Shown: positions 35,906-43,205, numbered from the stretch's first letter. The stretch: 64,000 bases of DNA from an uncultured Porphyromonadaceae bacterium (GCA_902493335.1 CABUPJ010000014.1:1-64000); one strand, 5' to 3'. Numbers and translations: made by a program. The notes: generated from the letters alone by a model not told the origin.

Positions 35906-35913
35906 CAAATATA
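35906..35913 (-). promoter_or_regulatory. -7 promoter box for the HU gene
   Basis: On the minus strand TATATTTG matches TAnnTTTG, 37 bases before the start codon. Confidence 0.55.
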
Positions 35914-36018
35914 ACGGTAAAAACTGAATAAACAACAACTTTCTTTAAAAAAAATATAAAAAGAGTTCTTTTTTACCCATTTTGGACTATTGAGAGTCTT
36001 TTTTTGTTCTAAAATAGG

Positions 36019-36026
36019 TAATTTTG
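36019..36026 (+). promoter_or_regulatory. -7 promoter box for the rhomboid genes
   Basis: TAATTTTG matches TAnnTTTG, 31 bases before the chosen start of the first rhomboid. Confidence 0.55.
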
Positions 36027-36056
36027 CAGCATAATTCTAATTCGATAGACACAGAT

Positions 36057-36806
36057 ATGAGTTTTACTTCTTTTTTCAGCCGTATGTCACCTGTGACAAA
36101 GAATCTGGTGATAATAAATGTGCTGGTTTGGCTTTTCATGGCTGTTGTACCATCGTCGAAGGTCAGCATCGATTCGTTCCTGGCACTCCATTACTTCACG
36201 TCGCCGGGCTTCAACATTGTCCAGCTGTTTACATATATGTTTATCCACAGTGGCTTCACCCACATGTTTCTTAACATGTTTGCCCTTGTGATGTTCGGCT
36301 CCGTCATAGAAAACGCTCTCGGCTCTAAGCGCTTTCTTGTCTATTATATAAGTTGCGGCATCGGCGCGGCTCTGATTCAGGAAGGCGTTTTCGGCCTGAT
36401 GATAGCCAAATACAGCAATATGTTCTCGCCGGCAGACTATCAGGATATAATATCCCGCGGTTTTGAGGCCCTCAAACATAATATGAATTTCACCGACCCG
36501 ACGGCGGCAAAACTAAACGAACTTGTCAACACGCCTATGGTCGGTGCTTCGGGCGCCGTCTACGGTGTGCTTCTCGCTTTTGGCGTTCTTTTCCCCAACC
36601 AGCCGATTTATCTGATGTTTATCCCTGTGCCAATAAAGGCAAAATGGATGGTTGTCGGCTATGTTGTCATCGAACTTGTCTGCGGTGTCGGCGGCTATGC
36701 CTCGAGTGTGGCTCATTTCGCCCATCTCGGCGGTATGCTTGTCGGCTTCCTGCTTATCATGTACTGGAAAAAACGCGGCGATCTCAACAATCATTGGTTT
36801 TTCTGA
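36057..36806 (+). CDS. Rhomboid family intramembrane serine protease
   Basis: The start at MSFTSFFSRMSP is chosen because the 11 upstream codons overlap the likely transcript start. The ~249-residue protein has about six membrane segments, the catalytic serine in MVGASGAVYGVLLAFG and the catalytic histidine in VAHFAHLGGMLVGF. HSGFTHMFLNMFALVMFGS is the usual second-helix motif. Rhomboids cut single-pass membrane proteins inside the bilayer. The next gene, 4 bases later, is a second rhomboid, so the pair is translated together. Confidence 0.93.
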   Translation: MSFTSFFSRMSPVTKNLVIINVLVWLFMAVVPSSKVSIDSFLALHYFTSPGFNIVQLFTYMFIHSGFTHMFLNMFALVMFGSVIENALGSKRFLVYYISCGIGAALIQEGVFGLMIAKYSNMFSPADYQDIISRGFEALKHNMNFTDPTAAKLNELVNTPMVGASGAVYGVLLAFGVLFPNQPIYLMFIPVPIKAKWMVVGYVVIELVCGVGGYASSVAHFAHLGGMLVGFLLIMYWKKRGDLNNHWFF

Positions 36807-36810
36807 TCTG

Positions 36811-37539
36811 ATGACGTCGGGCATTAAAAAAAATTTCAGACGCGGCGATGTTGTTCTCTTCGCTCTGCTGATGGCAAACATACTGCTGCCGGTTGCGTCG
36901 GCGTTATGCTTGCAATTGTCGGGCCACAGACTGATTCTGGCACTTGACGGCAGCTGGAGCGTGCTGATTACTCAGCCCTGGACGCTGTTGACATATATGT
37001 TCAGTCACGGTTCGCTGATACATCTCGGCGTGAATATGCTGTGGCTCTACTGCTTTGCCCGGCTCTATATGTTCGCGGGACGCGGCAGGGGGCTGCTGGC
37101 GCTATATCTCGGCGGTGGTGTGGCCGGCGCTGTGGCTTTTATGGCGCTGAACGGACTCTTTGCCGATACGTCGTCGGTGCTCATAGGTTCATCGGCCTCG
37201 ATTGTTGCCATAGCCGTGGCCGATGCCGTGCTGATGCCTGACCGCAGGCTGTCGCTGCCCCTCTTCGGCGACATCAAAATAAAATGGATTGTCATATTTG
37301 TCGTGCTGCTGTTTTGTCTCGGACTTACATCGACTAATGCCGGGGGCAATCTCGCCCATCTTGGCGGAGCATTGTGGGGCCTCGGATACGCGATTAGAGA
37401 AAAATATGCCGCGACATCGCGGCATCGCTCGACACAGCACGTCGACCGAATCATAGAGAAAGCCAAACTCAGCGGTTATGACGCGTTGACTGACGATGAG
37501 AAGCAGGCGTTGTTCAGAAACTTCAGCAGCCGACGATGA
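36811..37539 (+). CDS. Second rhomboid family protein with cytoplasmic tail
   Basis: The start MTSGIKKNFRRGD lies 4 bases after the previous stop; a longer upstream frame is only the shadow of the first rhomboid. The ~242-residue protein has six membrane segments, HGSLIHLGVNMLWLYCF, the catalytic serine in VLIGSSASIVAIA and histidine in GNLAHLGGALWGL, so both active-site residues appear kept. A ~45-residue soluble tail follows, with a helical QHVDRIIEKAKLSGYDALTDDEKQALF segment (common in Bacteroidota rhomboids, like DUF6576). Its stop overlaps the start of the EEP gene. Confidence 0.9.
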   Translation: MTSGIKKNFRRGDVVLFALLMANILLPVASALCLQLSGHRLILALDGSWSVLITQPWTLLTYMFSHGSLIHLGVNMLWLYCFARLYMFAGRGRGLLALYLGGGVAGAVAFMALNGLFADTSSVLIGSSASIVAIAVADAVLMPDRRLSLPLFGDIKIKWIVIFVVLLFCLGLTSTNAGGNLAHLGGALWGLGYAIREKYAATSRHRSTQHVDRIIEKAKLSGYDALTDDEKQALFRNFSSRR

Positions 37540-38678
37540 AACAGACCAAGCCTACAGCAAACCGGTTCAGACGTTTTATCACTGTCCTGATGATGGTGAT
37601 TACCGTTGTGCTCGGTCTCGGTCTCCTTGTTTCGGGATATGCCGGATATGTCGATCCGGCCGATTGCCGCTATGCCGGTTTTGTCGAATTGAGTTTTTCG
37701 ATATGGCTATATGTTATGCTTGCGATTGTCTTAATCGATGCCTTTGTCGCCCGTCGTGCCGCGATAGTTGGTGTCAGTTTTTTAATTGCAGCACTTCCTG
37801 TCATCCTCGATTACAGCCCGCTGAATATTTCAGAACCGAAGCCCGGCGAAGGTGAGCGTGAGATAAAACTGCTGACCTACAACGTCCTCGGCTTTTATGA
37901 CCAAAACAAGGAATATCAGGGCGACATCAACCGGACAGTCTCATATATCATCAACAGTGGAGCCGATGTCGTCTGTCTTCAGGAGGCTTTGCCTATTGTC
38001 CGCAACGTATCATTGCATATTACTGACGCTCAGGTCGATTCGATTCACAGCATCTATCCTTATATCTATCTTAGCGGATGGGAACAGATGATACTGTCGA
38101 AATTTTCCGTCGAGCCTGTCAGGACCGATTTCAGGTGCGGTGGTTCCGGCGAGTTTGATCTCGGAGTCTTTCGGCTCAATATCGATGGCTGTAAGATAAC
38201 GGTTTTCAACGTTCATCTCAAATCGATGGACCTCACTCTTGCCGACCGCGAGGTATATGAAGATTTCTCGCGTTTCAAGAATAACGACAATATAAAGGAA
38301 ATAAAGAATAACATCAAGGAAGTCAAACAGCAGGTGCTCGGCAAAGTCGTAGCCGCCGGTGTTGCCCGGGCTGCCGACATGCCGTCGCTATTGAAATATA
38401 TCGAACATTACGGCGGACCCAACGCTATTGTCTGCGGCGACTTCAACGATGTCGCCTGGTCTTACTCGATACGCTGTCTCGAGTCAGCCGGTTTCCGTCA
38501 GGCATATCGACATGCCGCGTTTGGGCCGATGATTACATATAACTCTAATAATCTGTTTTTCAGAATAGACCATATACTCTACCGCGGCTGTCTCGAGCCT
38601 GTCTCGGTTTCGCGCGGCCGTCTGAAGACGTCAGACCATTATCCATTTGAAGCGACATTCATCATCAAAAAACAATAA
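37536..38678 (+). CDS. Endonuclease/exonuclease/phosphatase family membrane protein
   Basis: The 380-residue protein has three N-terminal membrane spans (about 10-100), then an EEP domain with LLTYNVLGFYD, DVVCLQEA, FNVHLKS, CGDFNDVAWSY and SDHYPFEATF, all of the metal- and phosphate-binding motifs (N, E, D/N, D-N, H). Start overlaps the stop of the second rhomboid (ATGA), so it is the third gene in this operon. Members hydrolyse phosphodiester bonds in nucleic acids, phospholipids or other substrates; with the membrane anchor, the catalytic domain is probably outside the inner membrane. Substrate unknown. Confidence 0.88.
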   Translation: MKQTKPTANRFRRFITVLMMVITVVLGLGLLVSGYAGYVDPADCRYAGFVELSFSIWLYVMLAIVLIDAFVARRAAIVGVSFLIAALPVILDYSPLNISEPKPGEGEREIKLLTYNVLGFYDQNKEYQGDINRTVSYIINSGADVVCLQEALPIVRNVSLHITDAQVDSIHSIYPYIYLSGWEQMILSKFSVEPVRTDFRCGGSGEFDLGVFRLNIDGCKITVFNVHLKSMDLTLADREVYEDFSRFKNNDNIKEIKNNIKEVKQQVLGKVVAAGVARAADMPSLLKYIEHYGGPNAIVCGDFNDVAWSYSIRCLESAGFRQAYRHAAFGPMITYNSNNLFFRIDHILYRGCLEPVSVSRGRLKTSDHYPFEATFIIKKQ

Positions 38679-38693
38679 CCGATCTACTCGAAA

Positions 38694-39488
38694 ATGACAG
38701 TAAAAACACCCGCCGAAGTCTTAGACCGTGCACTTGCCGCCGGTGAGAAAAAAGTGGCGCTCACGCGCTCGAATTTTTCTAAACTCATAGTGCTGAGTAT
38801 CCTTGCCGGAGCATATATAGCCCTCGGCGGAGTGCTTTCTCTTATCGCGGGCTATGGCTTTCCCGAGGCGACGGCGGCCAATCCGTCGTTGCAGCGCCTT
38901 CTCAGCGGCGCCACGTTTCCTATAGGCCTTATCCTTGTCGTCGTGTTAGGCGCCGAGCTGTTCACCGGCAACAACGCCATGCTGATGCCTTTGTATATGA
39001 AGCGCGGTTGCACCGTCGGCGACATCGCTCTTAACTGGACGGCTGTCTGGTGCGGCAACCTCGTCGGTGCCCTTGCGGTGAGCTATTTTCTTGTCTGTCT
39101 GCCGGGCCTGACAGCTGTCGAGCCTTATCATTCGGCCATCGTCAGGATAGCCGAAGCCAAAGTGTCTATGCCGCAGTATGTGGTATTTCTCAAAGCTATA
39201 GGTGCCAACTGGTGTGTCTGCCTTGCCGTTTGGCTCGCCATGTCGGGCAATACGCTGACTGAGAAGATGGCGGCCTGCTGGTTCCCGGTCTTTGCATTTG
39301 TCACTCTCGGCTATGAGCACTCGATCGCCAATATGTTCTTTATCCCGACGGGCATCTTCGAGGGTGCCGGTGTCACGATAGGCTCTATGGTCTGCGACAA
39401 TCTGATTGCCGCCACGCTCGGCAACATCGTCGGCGGCGCGCTCTTCGTCGGCTGTATCCACGCCTGGCTTCACCTCAAACGCGACTGA
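38694..39488 (+). CDS. focA: Formate/nitrite transporter family channel
   Basis: The 264-residue protein has six hydrophobic segments and FNT motifs: SILAGAYIALGGVLSLI, LGAELFTGNNAMLM, WCGNLVGALAVSY and GANWCVCLAVWLAMSG, with GYEHSIANMFFIPTGI near the end. It forms pentameric channels for formate, nitrite or related anions. The choice between FocA and NirC is not settled, so the symbol is tentative. It follows the EEP gene by 15 bases, and a perfect hairpin terminator closes the group. Confidence 0.88.
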   Translation: MTVKTPAEVLDRALAAGEKKVALTRSNFSKLIVLSILAGAYIALGGVLSLIAGYGFPEATAANPSLQRLLSGATFPIGLILVVVLGAELFTGNNAMLMPLYMKRGCTVGDIALNWTAVWCGNLVGALAVSYFLVCLPGLTAVEPYHSAIVRIAEAKVSMPQYVVFLKAIGANWCVCLAVWLAMSGNTLTEKMAACWFPVFAFVTLGYEHSIANMFFIPTGIFEGAGVTIGSMVCDNLIAATLGNIVGGALFVGCIHAWLHLKRD

Positions 39489-39566
39489 GTTGATTAAATG
39501 AGAGTGCGCGATATTTGAAATTTATAGAATCAATAGTGTGAAAATAGAATTAACAAAAAAATATTG

Positions 39567-39602
39567 AGGCAAAAAGTTTAGCTCAAACTAAACTTTTTGC
39601 CT
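39567..39602 (+). terminator. Terminator after the formate/nitrite channel
   Basis: A perfect 15-bp stem, AGGCAAAAAGTTTAG with its complement, around a 6-base CTCAAA loop. It also marks the left edge of the AT-rich region. Confidence 0.7.
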
Positions 39603-39632
39603 ATAAAATTTGTATATAGTCTAAAATTGCAT

Positions 39633-39640
39633 TATTTTTG
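39633..39640 (+). promoter_or_regulatory. -7 promoter box of the toxin-antitoxin-chaperone operon
   Basis: TATTTTTG matches TAnnTTTG, 33 bases before the toxin start. A 19-codon frame (39650-39709) begins just after the expected transcript start and overlaps the toxin start in another frame. Confidence 0.5.
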
Positions 39641-39672
39641 CGCATAAATATGAAAGTTTACTCCAAAATCGC

Positions 39673-40053
39673 ATGCATGAGTATACGACTAAACCATACG
39701 AAGATGTAAATAATTCGCAATATAAATTTTATAAATTATATATTGACGGAAAGTGTCAGTTTGATGAATTCTTAAAGGAAATCGAACGAAGTAAGAGTGA
39801 TAAAAAGTTATTCAAATATATTATATCATATATGGATGGGATAACAGACCAAAATCGTTTTCCGTTTACAAAATTCAACCATATACATGATGAGGACAGA
39901 CATGATATTTTTGAGTTTAAAAAAGATCGTCTAAGGGTATATGTCATTAAACAGAAGCCCAATTTTTATATAGTAATAGGCGGTTTTAAAGGGACTCAAG
40001 ACAAAGATATTGACAAATTGAAGTTAATGATAAAGGACTTCCCTAAAGAATAA
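39673..40053 (+). CDS. HigB/RelE-superfamily toxin (phage Gp49-like), TAC module
   Basis: The 126-residue basic protein fits the Gp49/HigB branch of RelE-like mRNA interferases: FDEFLKEI, KKLFKYIISYMDGI, RFPFTKFNHI, then DIFEFKKDRLRVYVIKQKPNFYIVIGGFKGTQ, which lines up with the family's core ELR-x-YRIxYF...HGFxKKTQ pattern. Such toxins cut mRNA in the ribosome. It is the first of three overlapping genes; its stop overlaps the antitoxin start (TAATG). AT-rich composition unlike the genes to the left. Catalytic residues cannot be assigned with confidence. Confidence 0.65.
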   Translation: MHEYTTKPYEDVNNSQYKFYKLYIDGKCQFDEFLKEIERSKSDKKLFKYIISYMDGITDQNRFPFTKFNHIHDEDRHDIFEFKKDRLRVYVIKQKPNFYIVIGGFKGTQDKDIDKLKLMIKDFPKE

Positions 40054-40463
40054 TGATTATGAATCGTAAAGAAATTTTAGGTTCTCCAGAATATTGGATT
40101 GCCAAAGCCCAGATAGATCTATATAATTGCGCTGAAAATTTTATGGAGTTTAATAACATGAACAGAACACAGCTCGCGAAGTATTTGGGCGTGAGTAAAG
40201 GATACGTCTCCCAGTTGTTAAATGGCGATTATGATCATAAACTGTCAAAATTAGCAGAACTCTCTATTGCATTTGGCTTCGTCCCGAAAATAGAGTTCCA
40301 GCCGATTGATGAGGTAGTAAATGAAGATCAGAATGAATATAAATTGCCCGATTGGAAGCAAAATATAAAATACATTTGTGGATATACTTCGGGAACTAGG
40401 CAAATCAATATGGAAGAAGACTACGAGTCAAATCCGAATAAACTAAATACATTTGCAGCATGA
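40053..40463 (+). CDS. XRE-type HTH antitoxin with C-terminal extension
   Basis: The 136-residue protein has an N-terminal helical part, then an XRE helix-turn-helix (about 34-75) in NRTQLAKYLGVSKGYVSQLLNGDYDHKLSKLAELS. A ~55-residue tail follows, acidic and aromatic (KLPDWKQNIKYICGYTS), not part of the HTH. In TAC systems such a tail is the chaperone-addiction sequence that the SecB-like protein binds. HigA-like order (toxin first) supports the call. The antitoxin should bind the promoter and neutralise the toxin. An AAAGGA ribosome-binding-like run lies upstream, unusual for this phylum. Confidence 0.72.
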   Translation: MIMNRKEILGSPEYWIAKAQIDLYNCAENFMEFNNMNRTQLAKYLGVSKGYVSQLLNGDYDHKLSKLAELSIAFGFVPKIEFQPIDEVVNEDQNEYKLPDWKQNIKYICGYTSGTRQINMEEDYESNPNKLNTFAA

Positions 40464-40876
40464 TTAGATTTAGAATGGTTAAAATAAATGTCGATCAATT
40501 TGCGCTATTGGTTGATAAGACTCCGGATGAAGGTTTGTCATACACTGTTAATCTTGGTTTTAAAGGTGCATCTAATGCAAATCGGCTTGCCTGTGAATTT
40601 GCAGTTGAATTTGCTCATAAAAACAAGCCGATAATTAAACTTGGTATAAATTGTGAGTTTGATATTCATCCCGATGATTGGGCTGCATGTATTAAAGATA
40701 ATATTCTGACTATTTCTAAAGGCAATCTTGGCTTTTTAGGAAGCCAGACGGTAGGTGTAGCCAGAGGTATTATGCATTGTAAAACAGAGGGAACAAATTT
40801 TTGGAATTTCATATTGCCACCCATTGATTTAACTAAAATTATTAATGATGATTTAGTTGTAGATTTAGCTAAATAG
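40460..40876 (+). CDS. SecB-like chaperone of a TAC module
   Basis: The 138-residue protein starts on an ATGA overlap with the antitoxin. The first half has long antiparallel-strand stretches (YTVNLGFKG, RLACEFAVEFAHK, IIKLGINCEFDIH) and the second half has GFLGSQTVGVARGIMHCKTEG followed by FILPPIDLTKII; this matches the SecB pattern of strands, a Y/ARG helix start and a L-x-P-P/V-x-x-x-x-L/F end (FPYARE...LAPVNFDALF in SecB). SecB-like proteins protect unstable antitoxins from aggregation and proteolysis. A general SecB role is less likely, given its linkage here. Remote similarity, so moderate confidence. Confidence 0.6.
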   Translation: MIRFRMVKINVDQFALLVDKTPDEGLSYTVNLGFKGASNANRLACEFAVEFAHKNKPIIKLGINCEFDIHPDDWAACIKDNILTISKGNLGFLGSQTVGVARGIMHCKTEGTNFWNFILPPIDLTKIINDDLVVDLAK

Positions 40877-40897
40877 AGTTAATATACGATGGTTCCT

Positions 40898-40935
40898 TAA
40901 TAAAAGAGACTAAGCATGCTTAGTCTCTTTTATTA
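40898..40935. terminator. Perfect 38-bp palindrome ending the TAC operon
   Basis: The palindrome is perfect, centred between 40916 and 40917 (inner GCATGC, AAAAGAGACTAAGC arms, A/T-rich ends). It lies 22 bases after the SecB-like stop and can terminate from either side, including the small gene on the minus strand. Confidence 0.75.
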
Positions 40936-40939
40936 TATT

Positions 40940-40968
40940 AAAAAGGCGTGCCTCGCCAGCGGCACGCC
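40940..40968 (-). terminator. Terminator of the 31-residue membrane peptide gene
   Basis: Read on the minus strand, GGCGTGCC/GGCACGCC arms with an 8-base loop run into TTTTT. It follows the small gene's stop codon by ~20 bases. Confidence 0.7.
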
Positions 40969-40987
40969 CTGCATACTGAGTGATAAC

Positions 40988-41083
40988 TCATTTAGAGCGG
41001 TACAATTCATTAACAACTAAAAAGAGCAGCCATCCTGTATATATTACGAATGCCACTGAAAGTAAGATTAAGATTGCAATCAT
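40988..41083 (-). CDS. 31-residue single-span membrane peptide
   Basis: The frame encodes a short peptide beginning MIAILILLSVAFVIYTGW, then LLFLVV, with a polar end NELYRSK: one membrane span of ~22 residues with a positively charged C-terminus, the layout of small bacterial membrane proteins (some are pump partners, others type I toxins). It has its own -7 box (41173-41180), a ~80-base leader and a hairpin-T terminator, so it is a complete transcription unit. Too short for most gene callers. Function unknown; may be unrelated to, or a partner of, the neighbouring TAC module. Confidence 0.62.
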   Translation of the reverse strand: MIAILILLSVAFVIYTGWLLFLVVNELYRSK

Positions 41084-41172
41084 GTTCTTTGGTATTGTTT
41101 AAGAAAATTGTTAAAATCAAGTCCTAACAAAATCCGAAACACTGTCTCAAAACATGGCTCTAATATGCGTCA

Positions 41173-41180
41173 CAAAGATA
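41173..41180 (-). promoter_or_regulatory. -7 promoter box of the small membrane peptide gene
   Basis: On the minus strand TATCTTTG matches TAnnTTTG, about 90 bases before the start codon. A second minus-strand box, TAATTTTG, lies at 41252-41259. Confidence 0.5.
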
Positions 41181-41286
41181 TGTAAAAAAATGTTTTGTGC
41201 AAATATTTCAATGCAATATAATTGATATGAGTTCGATATAAGAATTTTACGCAAAATTATAATCACAGGAAGATTTTGGCCTTTTT

Positions 41287-41401
41287 GTGCAGTCATTTCA
41301 GGTATAAATCACCATTGGCTGTGGTGCGCTCAACGGGGACTTGCTCAGCCTAATAGGAGTAATCTTTCCTCTGAGAGGGAGTGAGGAGAATGCCGTTGCA
41401 C
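41287..41401. other. Foldable gene-free stretch, possible non-coding RNA
   Basis: The stretch is closed by GTGCA (41287-41291) and TGCAC (41397-41401), and has internal hairpins: CACCA/TGGTG (41310-41326), CAACGG/CCGTTG (41331-41336 with 41393-41398) and CTCAG/CTGAG (41344-41375). The outer stem shares two bases with the CAACGG stem. It is more GC-rich than its surroundings, and no frame is long. A T-run follows at 41414-41421. No promoter was found on the plus strand. It may be an RNA gene or the relic of a repeat. Confidence 0.35.
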
Positions 41402-41476
41402 TTCTTATATGAATCTTTTTTTCTCGTTATTAAAAAATTTAGAATCATAATGATTTTAAGTAATGAAAATTAATGC

Positions 41477-41484
41477 TATTTTTG
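41477..41484 (+). promoter_or_regulatory. -7 promoter box for the orphan lipoprotein gene
   Basis: TATTTTTG matches TAnnTTTG, 31 bases before the start codon. Confidence 0.5.
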
Positions 41485-41515
41485 TCTATCTAATTACTTA
41501 AATCCTTGTAAAGAA

Positions 41516-41941
41516 ATGGAATCTAAATTTTTGCTGCTTTTATCTTGCATCCTCCTGTCGTTTAGTTTTATCTCATGCGATAATGATGAAGAAGAGGTGT
41601 ATTATGTAAAATATGAAATAGAATATAAGGATCATCCAAATTATTTACCAACTGCTATTGAGGTTGATTTGATTACAGATAAAGGGTTCCAATGTTTGGA
41701 CATTAGTCCTAAGTGGGAAGGAGTATATGGCCCATTTCATTCGATTCAAAAGGTTGGTTTTGAGGTGAGAACAAATAATATCATCACTATGACCAGTGAG
41801 GCTAAAGTATATGGCCGTATTTCTATCTGTAGTGGAAATCAGCCGTTTGTTCTAAAATCAGAAGTCATTAAAACTTTTAACGAAATTCATAACGATTATT
41901 TTTCGGTTTATTACACAGTAGAAGCAGGGGAATTGAATTAA
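41516..41941 (+). CDS. Orphan lipoprotein, function unknown
   Basis: The 141-residue protein has a lipoprotein signal peptide with the lipobox FISC near residue 21, followed by the acidic DNDEEE run that is the typical surface-export signal of Bacteroidetes lipoproteins. The remaining ~110 residues look beta-rich (about eight strands) with no known motif. It stands alone after the TAC region, has its own promoter and shares the AT-rich composition. Probably accessory and surface-exposed. No homologue recognised. Confidence 0.6.
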   Translation: MESKFLLLLSCILLSFSFISCDNDEEEVYYVKYEIEYKDHPNYLPTAIEVDLITDKGFQCLDISPKWEGVYGPFHSIQKVGFEVRTNNIITMTSEAKVYGRISICSGNQPFVLKSEVIKTFNEIHNDYFSVYYTVEAGELN

Positions 41942-42058
41942 TATTGCTACTATGTTAAATCAAGAAGTTATTGTGCAGAAAAACTGTTTTATTACGTCTG
42001 ATTAAAGAAAAATTTCAAGAATCGGTGGCTCAATGGCCTGTAAATAAAAAATATTTTG

Positions 42059-42066
42059 TATTTTTG
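42059..42066 (+). promoter_or_regulatory. -7 promoter box for the aldolase gene
   Basis: TATTTTTG matches TAnnTTTG, 61 bases before the start codon. Confidence 0.5.
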
Positions 42067-42127
42067 CGCTGATAAAACAGATACAGAGAACACAACCAAA
42101 TTAATAATTCAATAAATTATAGCCAAA

Positions 42128-43123
42128 ATGGTAAATTACAAAGACTTAGGACTTGTAAACACTCGCGAGATGTTTGCCAAAGCAATCAAGGGCGGCTATG
42201 CTATCCCCGCTTTCAACTTCAATAACATGGAGCAGCTTCAGGCAATCATCAAAGCAGCTTCTGAAGAAAAATCACCTGTTATTCTTCAGGTATCGAAAGG
42301 CGCCCGTAACTACGCCAACGCAACCCTTCTGCGCTACATGGCACAGGGTGCTGTCGAGTATGCAAAAGAACTCGGCTGGGAGAATCCCCAGATTGTTCTT
42401 CACCTCGACCACGGTGACTCTTTCGAACTCTGCAAGAGCTGTATCGATTTCGGCTTCTCTTCAGTCATGATCGACGGTTCTCACCTCCCCTACGAGGAAA
42501 ACGTCGCTCTCACCAAGAAAGTATGTGACTACGCCCACCAGTTCGACGTAACAGTCGAGGGCGAGCTCGGCGTACTCGCAGGTGTCGAAGACGAAGTTTC
42601 GGCTGACCACCACACCTACACCGACCCCGAAGAAGTTATCGACTTCGCTACCCGCACAGGCTGCGACTCGCTGGCTATCTCAATCGGTACATCGCATGGC
42701 GCTTATAAGTTTACTCCCGAGCAGTGTACACGCAACGCCGAGGGCAAACTCGTTCCCCCGCCCCTGGCATTCGACGTTCTCGATGCAGTCATGGAGAAAC
42801 TCCCCGGCTTCCCCATCGTGCTCCACGGTTCATCTTCAGTTCCCCAGGAAGAAGTCGACACAATCAACATGTTCGGCGGCAAACTTCCCGACGCTATCGG
42901 TATCCCCGAAGAGCAGCTCCGCAAAGCTGCCAAGAGCGCTGTCTGCAAGATCAACATCGACTCAGACAGCCGTCTCGCCATGACAGCTGCTGTCCGTCGC
43001 GTATTCGCAGAGAAACCTGCCGAATTCGACCCCCGCAAATATCTCGGCCCGGCCCGCGACAACATGGAGAAACTCTACAAACACAAAATTGTAAACGTTC
43101 TCGGCAGCGCCGGCAAGGCTTAA
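42128..43123 (+). CDS. fbaA: Class II fructose-bisphosphate aldolase
   Basis: The 331-residue enzyme has the zinc-binding HLDHGDSFELC motif (near residue 97), then SVMIDGSHLPYEENV and VEGELGVLAGVEDEV, and the phosphate-binding ISIGTSHGAYKF and VLHGSSSVPQEEV. It splits fructose-1,6-bisphosphate into glyceraldehyde 3-phosphate and dihydroxyacetone phosphate (or condenses them) in glycolysis/gluconeogenesis. Codon use looks strongly biased toward C-ending codons, typical of highly expressed genes. Monocistronic, with promoter and terminator. Confidence 0.97.
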   Translation: MVNYKDLGLVNTREMFAKAIKGGYAIPAFNFNNMEQLQAIIKAASEEKSPVILQVSKGARNYANATLLRYMAQGAVEYAKELGWENPQIVLHLDHGDSFELCKSCIDFGFSSVMIDGSHLPYEENVALTKKVCDYAHQFDVTVEGELGVLAGVEDEVSADHHTYTDPEEVIDFATRTGCDSLAISIGTSHGAYKFTPEQCTRNAEGKLVPPPLAFDVLDAVMEKLPGFPIVLHGSSSVPQEEVDTINMFGGKLPDAIGIPEEQLRKAAKSAVCKINIDSDSRLAMTAAVRRVFAEKPAEFDPRKYLGPARDNMEKLYKHKIVNVLGSAGKA

Positions 43124-43147
43124 TCGCCTGGCAGCAACCAATAACCG

Positions 43148-43192
43148 AAACGCGCGACCGGCAGGTGTCTGACATCTACGGCCGCGCGTTTT
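43148..43192 (+). terminator. Terminator of the aldolase gene
   Basis: AAACGCGCG/CGCGCGTTT plus CCG/CGG stems flank an 18-base loop and lead into TTTT. Confidence 0.7.
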
Positions 43193-43205
43193 GTCATTTA
43201 TCATC

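Noticed and set aside
36003..36026. A -33 TTTG box paired with the -7 box for the rhomboid operon
   Set aside because: Spacing is only ~12 bases, whereas ~20 is expected; T-rich DNA makes chance matches likely.
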